IMG/VR virus record: IMGVR_UViG_3300044634_004833
Coordinates: 90,942-154,941 of that record
Length of the DNA stretch: 64,000 nt
Direction: 5' to 3' (one strand)
From: a virus
Numbering within the stretch: position 1 is the first letter of the stretch; every line of letters begins with the position of its first letter. Shown in pieces: positions 43,054 through 50,689 of this stretch. The position numbers and the translations under genes were made by a program. The notes under the pieces were generated by a model, which worked only from the letters and a program-made list of their open reading frames with translations, ran no database searches and was not told where the DNA came from.

Positions 43054-44244
43054 ATGAAAAACTTTATAGAATTCTTGGCGGAAAAAGACCCTGCTCTATT
43101 ACAAGAATATATATATTTAGCTAGCCTATCAGAAAACTCATGGCATAAATACTTGCTTCCCTTAATGCTAGGAGCGCAGGCAACTGCTCAAGCAGGAACT
43201 CCTACAGAACTAAAACAAAGACAAGATTATAATCAAAGTCTTAAAGATCCACGAAATTCCAGAAACGAAAAAGAATTACATAGCCGAATGTTTACCCAAG
43301 GAATAACAGTCGATGACTTAGTTGGTCGCAAATTTAGTTGGTCAAAAACTGATAGAAATAAAGATACAATGACCAAACTAGACCGCCTAGATCTTCCTGA
43401 CGCTATGAGAAAAGGCATCCCAAGTGAACATGAAGAAGAATACAAACAAGAAGATATCTTGTTCAAAAAAGTAATAAATCCTTACGATTACATAAGATCG
43501 ACACAGCATGATAAAGAAAAATTTGACAGAGATTACCAGAAACTAAATACGGATAATCCTAATGACAAAGGATTTTCCACCTTTAAACATAAATTCAACA
43601 ACCAAGTATTAATGTATGTGGTGAAGGCAAATGCCCTTAGTAGAGTTGAACCTGGTGCATCTGGATATCATACTGTTACAATCAACCCAGATACTGGAAA
43701 AAAAATTGAGATGATAGTTCTGCCAGATACCGCCTTTAAGACATTGCCTTCTGGAAACTCCTTGGGCGAATTAACAGATGATGGAACGGCACTTTTAGCA
43801 CATGAGTTAAGACACGGCACACAACGAAGTGAAAATGTGCCAGTCGGCAAATATCAGACCGATAACTCAAACTATCATCATTATATGCACGACCCTATGG
43901 AAATTGGGGTCAGATTAGCGGCTACCAAGAATTTAATGTCTCCTGATACAATCTTGCGCTTGACTAAAAATTATCCTAAACACCAAGAAATTGCAAAAAA
44001 TATATTACAAAAAGCCAGCGAAAGCGAAAAAGAATTGATGAAGATGATTATGAATCCCGAAGGTGAAAACGCAAATACCTTGCATTTCATTAGAGATAGA
44101 TTAAAAGTTATTAATAAAGATGTAGATTCTCTCTTCCAATTTTACGATACGCTCAAGGGTGCTGAAAAAGCAAATTTTATGAAACAACTAATCGATAATT
44201 ATGATAATGTTGTAAAAAATAATACCAAAACATCCACTACTTAA
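43054..44244 (+). CDS. Tagged zinc metallopeptidase-like protein
   Basis: 396 residues. MKNFIEFLAEKDPALL is a tag with LAE-K. ALLAHELRHGTQ (~250) is an HExxH zinc motif, and ~30 residues later HDPMEIGVRLAATKN supplies a glutamate likely to be the third ligand, as in gluzincins and many phage zincins. The N-terminal ~190 residues are charged (FSWSKTDRNKDTM) and may be a propeptide or substrate-binding part. Inferred: injected or head-internal protease, or one acting in cell-wall passage. Substrate unknown. Confidence 0.8.
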   Translation: MKNFIEFLAEKDPALLQEYIYLASLSENSWHKYLLPLMLGAQATAQAGTPTELKQRQDYNQSLKDPRNSRNEKELHSRMFTQGITVDDLVGRKFSWSKTDRNKDTMTKLDRLDLPDAMRKGIPSEHEEEYKQEDILFKKVINPYDYIRSTQHDKEKFDRDYQKLNTDNPNDKGFSTFKHKFNNQVLMYVVKANALSRVEPGASGYHTVTINPDTGKKIEMIVLPDTAFKTLPSGNSLGELTDDGTALLAHELRHGTQRSENVPVGKYQTDNSNYHHYMHDPMEIGVRLAATKNLMSPDTILRLTKNYPKHQEIAKNILQKASESEKELMKMIMNPEGENANTLHFIRDRLKVINKDVDSLFQFYDTLKGAEKANFMKQLIDNYDNVVKNNTKTSTT

Positions 44245-44279
44245 AACTAAAGAGTTCGAGGTTTTATTGCCTCAAGGAT

Positions 44280-44287
44280 CATAAATA
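44280..44287 (+). promoter_or_regulatory. Late-like promoter CATAAATA
   Basis: Five bases before the ATG at 44293. Confidence 0.5.
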
Positions 44288-44292
44288 AAAAT

Positions 44293-45696
44293 ATGAAATT
44301 CAAATTATGGCTCATTGAAGCCGAATACAAAGATGTAAGAAATACTTACAAAGACTTGATGGATTACTTAGAAAAAACATCAGAAGAAGTATTCGTAAAC
44401 TTTAGCGATAGACCCAAAGGCTTGTTTGTTGCCAGCAAAAAAACCTCACACTATGACCCAATTGGGATTTACGGATTCGGCAAAGAATACATGCAAAGAA
44501 AAGATAATTCTAACCAAGGCTTCTGGAGCATGCCTTACATCACAGTATTTAAACTGAAGCCAGATGCTAATGTACTTGACTTAAGCACCATTACAGTTAA
44601 TACCGCCAAAGAAATGCTCCAAAAAATGGACATAGAAGATTATATCGATAAACCATACCACAGAAAACCAGCCAATAACTCCGGTGGAGCACTCCTATGG
44701 AATACTATGGAAAAATACATAGCCACCAATAGGTTACATAAAAATACCGCATGGAATACACTATTCAAAAAAATAGATGTAGATGCCGTTAGAGATACAA
44801 ATTCCATTATACACCACAATGAACCAGACCAAATCATAGTCCTAAACCCATCCAAAGCAGCAATCGTCAAAACAATAGAAAAACCACTCAATACTTGGCA
44901 GCAAAAAATACAAAAACAAATCTACGATTTGTTAACTGAATTGGGAAATAAATATCTTAAAGACTTCAAGATTACAAGCACCAGAAGAGGCTCAGCCGAT
45001 ATAACTAAAAATTATCCCAATTACGAACTTGCTGCCAAACCCGATATTTCAATGCTAGCCATTTCAAATAACCCAGAACTACCCTTGATCATTGAAATCT
45101 ATTACACCGCTTATAACGGCAAATTAACAGGACATATAAGCCGAAAAGCCCCTCTCGACCGCCTGTTCAGAACCGAAATAAAACCAGATCAATTGTCAAG
45201 TGACCAAATTAATGTTGTCGATGTAGATTTCCCCAACATGAAATCACAAATGATAGAAGCCCTTGATAAAATTATACAAGAATTTACTCCATCGCAAATG
45301 GGCGAAACTAAAAATATACACCAAAATATAATCGACCAACTAAACTTTGCTAACTTCAAAACAAAATATGAAAATGGAGATTATAACTCCATAGCACAAT
45401 TCAAAACAGGAAATTTCCCCGCCGCTCTTAAAGTCATCACCAGCCCTAGCGAAAATGGCGTAACCACTAACCTAAACTTATCCTACACCGCTAGAGATAT
45501 AAACTGGGGTAAAAATAGAAGATACAAAATTCCTTTCGAATCAATAACAATTAATTCCGATGAGGATGCCAAAGATATAAAGTCCAAATTTAAAACCAAA
45601 ATTAATACAATGATTGATAATATTCGTAATCATGAATTATCATATATGTATGACAATGACCTACATGCACTAAAAAATATGGAAAAATTATTGTAG
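44293..45696 (+). CDS. Tagged unknown protein, 467 residues
   Basis: MKFKLWLIEAEYK is the tag with LIE-A, an ideal T4-type protease site. Residues ~30-100 contain VFVNFSDRPKGLFVASKK, DPIGIYGFGKEYM and a strand VFKLKPDANVLDL, an arrangement I associate with uncharacterised phage proteins that may be ADP-ribosyltransferase-like; this is weak. The C-terminal half (~290-467) has PLIIEIYYTAYNGKLTG and many lysines. Function unknown. Confidence 0.8.
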   Translation: MKFKLWLIEAEYKDVRNTYKDLMDYLEKTSEEVFVNFSDRPKGLFVASKKTSHYDPIGIYGFGKEYMQRKDNSNQGFWSMPYITVFKLKPDANVLDLSTITVNTAKEMLQKMDIEDYIDKPYHRKPANNSGGALLWNTMEKYIATNRLHKNTAWNTLFKKIDVDAVRDTNSIIHHNEPDQIIVLNPSKAAIVKTIEKPLNTWQQKIQKQIYDLLTELGNKYLKDFKITSTRRGSADITKNYPNYELAAKPDISMLAISNNPELPLIIEIYYTAYNGKLTGHISRKAPLDRLFRTEIKPDQLSSDQINVVDVDFPNMKSQMIEALDKIIQEFTPSQMGETKNIHQNIIDQLNFANFKTKYENGDYNSIAQFKTGNFPAALKVITSPSENGVTTNLNLSYTARDINWGKNRRYKIPFESITINSDEDAKDIKSKFKTKINTMIDNIRNHELSYMYDNDLHALKNMEKLL

Positions 45697-45727
45697 GTGC
45701 CAGAACACGAGAAAAATAAGGACAAAT

Positions 45728-46273
45728 ATGAATAATTTTACCGAATGGCTTCAAATAAACGAAAACACAAATTGGGGACACGGTGGATGGAAAATTCATT
45801 TGCGAACAGGAACAGATAATAAAATTAGAGATCGAGCTTATCAAATAGTTCAAGAAATTATTAAAAATAATAAAAAAAATTGGCCTTCTAAAAAACTTGG
45901 TGGCGGCGAAGCCGATGAAAAAGATATTACCATTTATTGCGGACCTAAATCAGAAGCTAATCAAGCAGCTAAAGCAATATCAGAGCACCCCGAATTATCC
46001 AAATTACTTTCAAAACCAAGTGAAGAGATGTTGCGAGATGATGTAGAAATATTACCCGGCACAAATGTGTATGGAAGATTTAATGCTTCACTTTTAATGG
46101 CAATGACAAAAGGTGTTGAATTTCACCAATATGGATGCAAAGGTCATTCAATGCTAAATTCTTTTGTAACAAGATCTATGACAGATAAAGAAAACTTTGA
46201 TAGAACAAAAGCTTGCCAAGATTCCTACAGGCTTCTTAAAAACTTATTCGGCAAAGATTTTACAGACAATTAA
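45728..46273 (+). CDS. Tagged unknown protein, 181 residues
   Basis: MNNFTEWLQINENTNWG is the tag. It continues with GHGGWKIHLRTGTDNKIRDR, then alternating helices and strands (DITIYCGPKSEANQAAKAIS) and an MTKGVEFHQYGCKGHSMLN region with conserved-looking Cys/His. Possibly an enzyme; not recognised. AAGGA precedes the ATG. Confidence 0.78.
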   Translation: MNNFTEWLQINENTNWGHGGWKIHLRTGTDNKIRDRAYQIVQEIIKNNKKNWPSKKLGGGEADEKDITIYCGPKSEANQAAKAISEHPELSKLLSKPSEEMLRDDVEILPGTNVYGRFNASLLMAMTKGVEFHQYGCKGHSMLNSFVTRSMTDKENFDRTKACQDSYRLLKNLFGKDFTDN

Positions 46274-46317
46274 TCACCATAAATTGGAAATAAATTCTAA
46301 AAACACAAAGGTAGAAA

Positions 46318-47184
46318 ATGACACCAGATGATATTTTTAATAACGAAAAAATAATAAACCAAAAAACTTTTATATATTTCCCAGCAAAAAATAAACTAAT
46401 AACCAAATCTTTTGATACTCATGGTATGATGTATAACAATATGCAACATGAAATGGGATCTAAAATAAATGGGTTTGACGGATTAACTAAAAAAGACATT
46501 TTTGCATCCTATATCGAAAAACATAAGAAATTACCACCATCATTCGCTGGCATCAGATTCGTTATGCAAAGTTATGGAGATGTTCTACTAGGAAGAGTAG
46601 GACTAGAAAAAGAAAATATATCAAACGCAATAGCCGCACTATGGCCAACAAAGAAAAAAGAATACATGTCAAATACAATTTATGAAAATATCATAAAAGA
46701 AATTCTTGAACTAAATAACTTTAACGATGTCCAAAATGTAAAACTGTTCGCTTCAAAAGAACTATATGATGCCAGTAATCTTAGAGAATATGAAAAAAAT
46801 GAATTAATATACAAAACACAACCAAATCTAGAACTAATATCAAAAACAAAATTCTCAAAAGAAGAAGAAATAAAAAAAACCTATGTCATAGACGGAGAAA
46901 TATACACACATGATGAATTAGTCGAAAGAAGAGCAAAATTACACCTCCTAGGAATGGCACATGTCGATAAAGTTCTATGCGCCATAGATCAAAAAAAATA
47001 CCCAGAACTATTCGGCTTCATTCCCACTAACTGCGAAAGAAAACCAGAAATGAAACCCCTGCCATTCTCCGAACCTAGAGGTAAAGATGATTGGAAAGGA
47101 AACCCACTCTGGAGAAGAACCTCAGAAAACTTCTCCCAATATGTCGAATCACAAGATCTAAATCACTATTTAAATAATATATGA
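46318..47184 (+). CDS. Unknown protein, paralogue of the 41035 gene
   Basis: 288 residues. C-terminal landmarks YVIDGEIYTHDELVERRAKL, DKVLCAID, KKYPELFGF, TNCER, DDWKGNP and RRTSENFS match the 41035 protein one for one. The N-terminal region lacks the Asp/His insertion of its paralogue. It overlaps the next gene by four bases (ATGA), so both are translated together. Confidence 0.8.
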   Translation: MTPDDIFNNEKIINQKTFIYFPAKNKLITKSFDTHGMMYNNMQHEMGSKINGFDGLTKKDIFASYIEKHKKLPPSFAGIRFVMQSYGDVLLGRVGLEKENISNAIAALWPTKKKEYMSNTIYENIIKEILELNNFNDVQNVKLFASKELYDASNLREYEKNELIYKTQPNLELISKTKFSKEEEIKKTYVIDGEIYTHDELVERRAKLHLLGMAHVDKVLCAIDQKKYPELFGFIPTNCERKPEMKPLPFSEPRGKDDWKGNPLWRRTSENFSQYVESQDLNHYLNNI

Positions 47185-48005
47185 AACAATACTACTTACA
47201 TAAGTCTGGCGGATTAGGAGATTGCATCTGGGCATACTTCAAACTATATCACCACCTTTTAACAGAACTTAAAAAAAATGAACCAAATTCACATGTAACC
47301 TATGTCGCTTGCTCAAATAACACCCAAATCCAAGAATTTTATAAAACAAATAAACTAATAGACCAAGCTTTTTATTACCCAATGTCAGATTACCACCACC
47401 AAACATGGAAAAAACATACAGAAAATAAAATATCCCTGCTAGATGCAATACAAGTTCCAGAACAACCACCAGCTAATCAATTCTGGCTCACTCCTGAAGA
47501 ACAACAGTTTGCACATAATGTACTTAATATGGGCAAATTCGTCGCACTACACCCTTTCGGTGGTACACACGAAAGAACTATGAATAGGAATGACTTCTCC
47601 ATCAACCAACTAATAACGTCTATTATAAATTTAAATTATAATTGCATAGTATTAGGAGGTAATGATGATCAAAGAAAATGTAACTTGCAAAAAATAAACT
47701 TCAACCACCCAAAATGCATCAATATAATCGATAAATTCTCATGCAGATTACACTCATTCTTCACAGCACATGCTAACGCTTTCATAGGAGTAAGTAGCTG
47801 CTACTCTGTAATAGCATCCCTATTCAAAGTCAAAGGACTTATTTATTACCCCACCTCACTTAAATGGTGGCAACAAGGAACACCACCACAAATAGGTATA
47901 GATGGATTCTCCCAAGCTTTCAGAGATAGCGGATTCTGGGCAGAATTCTTCGAACAACCATCCACTACAACAACACAACTAATAACAAACTTTCTAAATA
48001 CTTAA
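47181..48005 (+). CDS. GT9-like glycosyltransferase (heptosyltransferase type)
   Basis: 274 residues. SGGLGDCIWAYFKLYHHL opens with the G-x-G-D signature of the GT-B GT9 group. ALHPFGGTHERTMNR (~130) matches the diphosphate-binding HP-G segment, and AFIGVSSCYSVIASLFKV (~212) the C-terminal nucleotide-sugar region. Related in layout to the 14729 gene. The likely action is sugar addition to surface glycan, of either host or virion (inference). Confidence 0.78.
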   Translation: MKQYYLHKSGGLGDCIWAYFKLYHHLLTELKKNEPNSHVTYVACSNNTQIQEFYKTNKLIDQAFYYPMSDYHHQTWKKHTENKISLLDAIQVPEQPPANQFWLTPEEQQFAHNVLNMGKFVALHPFGGTHERTMNRNDFSINQLITSIINLNYNCIVLGGNDDQRKCNLQKINFNHPKCINIIDKFSCRLHSFFTAHANAFIGVSSCYSVIASLFKVKGLIYYPTSLKWWQQGTPPQIGIDGFSQAFRDSGFWAEFFEQPSTTTTQLITNFLNT

Positions 48006-48049
48006 TATATAACTTTGAATAAATTCCCTTGCCAAGATAAAATACCCAA

Positions 48050-48634
48050 ATGATAACATTCAAAGAATTCATGGAACTAAATCCACCCCTAAACCTAATA
48101 CTAGAAGACCTAGAACCACAAGAGTCTACCATAGTACAAAAACTAAAAACCATTGCCACAGATATTATAAATAATATAAAAACTTCCCTAAAAATACCAG
48201 ATCAAAAAACCCTAGACACCCAAGTACCCAAACTACTCAATAAACTCAAAAACAAATATAGCAAATACGCAAATGAAGACTATGATCTCTCCCTACTCTC
48301 AGGATTCAACTTCTTTAACCAAATAGATCACCTAAAAGAATTCTGGTCAAGTGTAGGAAAAGCTATACTAAAAGCTATAGTAGCTATAATCAAATGGCTA
48401 TTCACTAGCCTAGCTAACCTAATCAAAGCATCACTCAACATGATCAAAGATTCTTTCTCAGAAGAAGGATTCTTCAAACTATGTGTCGTATGGGTGGCCC
48501 CAGCCATCTTAGCCTCCCCAGTTCTAGGTCTACAAACTATCTACGGAATAAACAACCTCATAGGACTAACACCATTCATCGCTTGGGTCATATGGCATGT
48601 ATTCGTCGCTCCAGCATTAGATAAATTGGATTGA
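48050..48634 (+). CDS. Tagged membrane protein
   Basis: 194 residues. MITFKEFMELNPPLNLILED is the tag with an acidic follow-on. Residues ~103-125 (AILKAIVAIIKWLFTSLANL) are amphipathic or membrane-active; ~145-190 contain two hydrophobic segments (FKLCVVWVAPAILASPVLGL, LTPFIAWVIWHVFVAPAL). Like the 37575 protein, it combines a head-targeting tag with membrane segments, suggesting a role at genome entry (inference). Followed by a strong terminator. Confidence 0.8.
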   Translation: MITFKEFMELNPPLNLILEDLEPQESTIVQKLKTIATDIINNIKTSLKIPDQKTLDTQVPKLLNKLKNKYSKYANEDYDLSLLSGFNFFNQIDHLKEFWSSVGKAILKAIVAIIKWLFTSLANLIKASLNMIKDSFSEEGFFKLCVVWVAPAILASPVLGLQTIYGINNLIGLTPFIAWVIWHVFVAPALDKLD

Positions 48635-48657
48635 TTACTCAGTACATTTTATATAAA

Positions 48658-48690
48658 CCCGGGACTTTAATACAGTCCCGGGTTTTTTAT
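48658..48690 (+). terminator. Strong terminator
   Basis: Stem CCCGGGACT/AGTCCCGGG, 7-base loop, then six T. Confidence 0.92.
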
Positions 48691-48715
48691 TTCATTTTAT
48701 TCCATATGATTTTCA

Positions 48716-48738
48716 TGGCGTATTATAAAATACGCTAG
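48716..48738. promoter_or_regulatory. Dyad GCGTATT/AATACGC
   Basis: Perfect 7-base inverted repeat around ATAA in the gap before the 48786 gene. It could be an operator or, through TATTATAAAAT, a promoter element. Confidence 0.4.
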
Positions 48739-48785
48739 CCGTGAATATGCTTAAAAGTTGTTATTATTAAAAATTGGAATTCAAC

Positions 48786-49592
48786 ATGAATATTAAAATA
48801 ACCCATCCAGACATAGCAGCTCAAGCTCATAATTGGGATCCCACTATTGTTAGTGCTGGTAGCAATCAAAAAAAAGAGTGGATTTGCATCAAAGGACATA
48901 TTTGGAAAACTACAGTTAATTCTAGAACTTCTGGCACAGGATGTCCTTATTGTTTTGGTTTAAAACCAATTGTAGGAGAAACAGATTTAAATACAACTCA
49001 CCCAGATATAGCAGCACAAGCTTATAATTGGAGCCCAAAAACTATTAGTTATGGAAGCGATAAGGAAAAAATGCAATGGAAATGCAATGAAAATCATATT
49101 TGGATGGCAACTGTTAATAGTAGAACAAATATGAAATCCGGCTGTCCATATTGTGCATATGATGGATTTAAACTAAATCTAATATCATTTGTCTATCTGA
49201 TTTGGAAACTAGGTAAATATAAAATAGGAATATATAATATAAATAGTGGAAGAATTGAAATACACAATCGAAAAGGATGGACTCTTATAGAAGAGTTTAA
49301 GACTAATGATGGTTATACAGCCAAACAAATAGAAAAGACAATAATACAGCAATTAGATAATAATAAAATACTAAGAGGCAAAAAAGCTTTTAGAAAAAAA
49401 TTTTATGGTTGGACAGAATCATGGCAAGAAGTAGATCTACAAGTAATTAATATGATAGATCTATTTAAAAAATTAAATATGGTTCATCTAATACCTCAAG
49501 AGGTATTAATTCAATTGCAACCAAATACTTCGAAGCTTTCTTCTATATCAATGGGGCGAAGCCTTGAGGGGCAAGCGGGATCGGGGCTGTAG
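48786..49592 (+). CDS. Zinc-ribbon plus GIY-YIG-like protein, putative nuclease
   Basis: 268 residues from ATG 48786. Two tandem zinc-ribbon units (~5-58 and ~69-125), each with THPDIAAQA, W-x-C, H-x-W and CPYC, match the treble-clef ribbon repeats often fused to nucleases. The C-terminal part (FVYLIWKLGKYKIGIYNINS, then GRIEIHNRKGW and a later EKTIIQQL) fits a GIY-YIG-like fold: YLI, then KIGI, R, and E. Possibly a free-standing homing-type endonuclease. The last ~15 codons are glycine-rich and coincide with a change of base composition, so the original C-terminus may have been replaced. Confidence 0.75.
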   Translation: MNIKITHPDIAAQAHNWDPTIVSAGSNQKKEWICIKGHIWKTTVNSRTSGTGCPYCFGLKPIVGETDLNTTHPDIAAQAYNWSPKTISYGSDKEKMQWKCNENHIWMATVNSRTNMKSGCPYCAYDGFKLNLISFVYLIWKLGKYKIGIYNINSGRIEIHNRKGWTLIEEFKTNDGYTAKQIEKTIIQQLDNNKILRGKKAFRKKFYGWTESWQEVDLQVINMIDLFKKLNMVHLIPQEVLIQLQPNTSKLSSISMGRSLEGQAGSGL

Positions 49593-49607
49593 ATAGGGGA
49601 GGCTTTA

Positions 49608-49619
49608 CATATCTACACG
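49608..49619 (+). repeat. Isolated iteron copy CATATCTACACG
   Basis: Exact copy of the 12-base unit found in the array ~90 bases downstream. Confidence 0.8.
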
Positions 49620-49646
49620 CTACATGACATGATGTGTGATATTAAA

Positions 49647-49656
49647 GTGATATCAT
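49647..49656. promoter_or_regulatory. Palindrome GTGATATCAT, left copy
   Basis: TGATATCA is self-complementary. An identical decamer lies on the other side of the iteron array at 49804. Confidence 0.6.
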
Positions 49657-49701
49657 TTTGAGATCAATATAATAAATGACTGTGGATTAGGAGACCCTTT
49701 C

Positions 49702-49785
49702 CATATCCACACCCATATCCACACCCATATCCACAGGCATGTATACACGCATATCTACACGCATATCTACACGCATATCTACACT
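49702..49785 (+). repeat. Seven tandem 12-bp iterons (CATATCYACACS), candidate origin
   Basis: Units start at 49702, 49714, 49726, 49738, 49750, 49762 and 49774 with no gaps. The first three contain ATATCCACA, one base from the DnaA box TTATCCACA; the last three read ATATCTACA; the fourth is diverged. The gene-free stretch 49593-49910 holds little else apart from the palindromes and a hairpin. Confidence 0.9.
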
Positions 49786-49803
49786 TAGAATTTTTATATC
49801 AAT

Positions 49804-49813
49804 GTGATATCAT
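49804..49813. promoter_or_regulatory. Palindrome GTGATATCAT, right copy
   Basis: Identical to the decamer at 49647; the two flank the iterons. Confidence 0.6.
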
Positions 49814-49860
49814 ATAGATATAGAGTTTGTTGTAACAGTTTAGTATGAGTTATATGAGTA

Positions 49861-49894
49861 GGGGGGTCTGGCCCGTTTCCTTCCCAGACCCCCC
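49861..49894. terminator. GC-rich hairpin downstream of HSP20
   Basis: Eleven-base stem GGGGGGTCTGG/CCAGACCCCCC without a clear T-run. Its position 17 bases past the restored HSP20 stop suggests it ends that transcript. Confidence 0.55.
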
Positions 49895-49910
49895 AAATTA
49901 TTTCAAGCCC

Positions 49911-50365
49911 TTATTTCTCCCGAGCATCCGACCTTTTTTGATTAATTTGAATTACCTGTTTGGGCTTATTTTGAACTTTTTCAATTTTCCATGTGATGAC
50001 TAAAATTCCATTTTCCAAGGAAGCGGTGGGGGGTAGACTGAGCAAACGAAGGATGATTGTCGTAGTTCACGGGCGTAGAACTGGGCAGATTCTGGGGCGT
50101 GTAAGTCGTGATGCATACGGCCCTTTATCGTGAGGGTGTTATCTTCGTTGTACGAGAGTTCTAGATCTTCGGAGGTACAGCCCGGTACAGCGAGGACTAG
50201 TTTGATTTCTTTGTCATCTAAGTAGTAATTAAGTTTTGGATAGCCGGTATTAGATTTAGCTGAGTTGAGTAGAGAATATCTTTGTCCGAAAAAATCGTTG
50301 AAGAATTTGTCAAAAGCGGCTTCCAATGGGAATAGAAATTCATCACGATGTGGTAAAATGTTCAT
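49911..50365 (-). pseudogene. HSP20 small heat-shock protein, frameshifted near the C-terminus
   Basis: The first frame (50365 down to 50000) encodes an alpha-crystallin domain: KLNYYLDDKEIKLVLAVPG, SEDLELSYNEDNTLTIKGR, then FYARELRQSSFV. The frame is then lost at a run of six G on the plus strand (50028-50033). In the next frame the minus strand continues LPPTASLENGILVITWKIEK and a basic tail to a stop at 49911. A(S)LENGIL is the expected conserved end of the domain. One extra base in the G-run would restore a protein of ~151 residues, normal for HSP20. Either a real mutation, slippage-controlled expression, or a sequencing error. Typical role: ATP-independent chaperone holding unfolded proteins. 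Confidence 0.85.
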
Positions 50366-50375
50366 AAAAACCTCA

Positions 50376-50410
50376 CTAATGTTTTAATAGACCCCTCTAA
50401 TTTTATTAGA
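50376..50410. repeat. 35-bp dyad element, copy 1
   Basis: CTAATGTTTTAATAG, ten unrelated bases, TTTTATTAGA. It sits just upstream of the HSP20 start (minus strand). Same halves and spacing as copy 2 at 50690. Confidence 0.75.
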
Positions 50411-50520
50411 GCGTTTCAAAAGTAATCGAATATGTTATACGGTTGTCGTGAGATTTTTTGCAAGCGAAAATTTTGTCGTCCACAGGGGGAGCCAGCCCAT
50501 TTTATCTGGTTTATTGGAAC

Positions 50521-50640
50521 CGTGTACTTTTCAATGGGCTGGTGTACTTTTTGATGGAGCCGTGTACTTTTCAATTGAACCGTGTACTTTCGAATGGGCC
50601 GGTGTACTTAAATGGGGCCGGTGATGGAGCTGTGTACTTA
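50521..50640 (+). repeat. 20-bp-period array of GTGTACTT
   Basis: GTGTACTT starts at 50522, 50542, 50562, 50582, 50602 and 50632: four spacings of exactly 20 and one of 30. Units carry (A/G)CC or GG just before and AATGG after. A single further copy lies at 61535, just upstream of another gene. Looks like an operator array on one helical face. Confidence 0.88.
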
Positions 50641-50689
50641 GTTCGGCCAGGGCGGGAGTCTCTGCCTCCCGAATATAGCTTTTTGTAGT

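Noticed and set aside
49702-50640. CRISPR array
   Set aside because: The iterons are gapless and the GTGTACTT units are nearly identical over the full 20-base period, so there are no unique spacers; no cas genes nearby.
50458-50688. 76-codon plus-strand frame
   Set aside because: It is made mostly of the 20-base repeat, has no Shine-Dalgarno, and its period is not a multiple of three.
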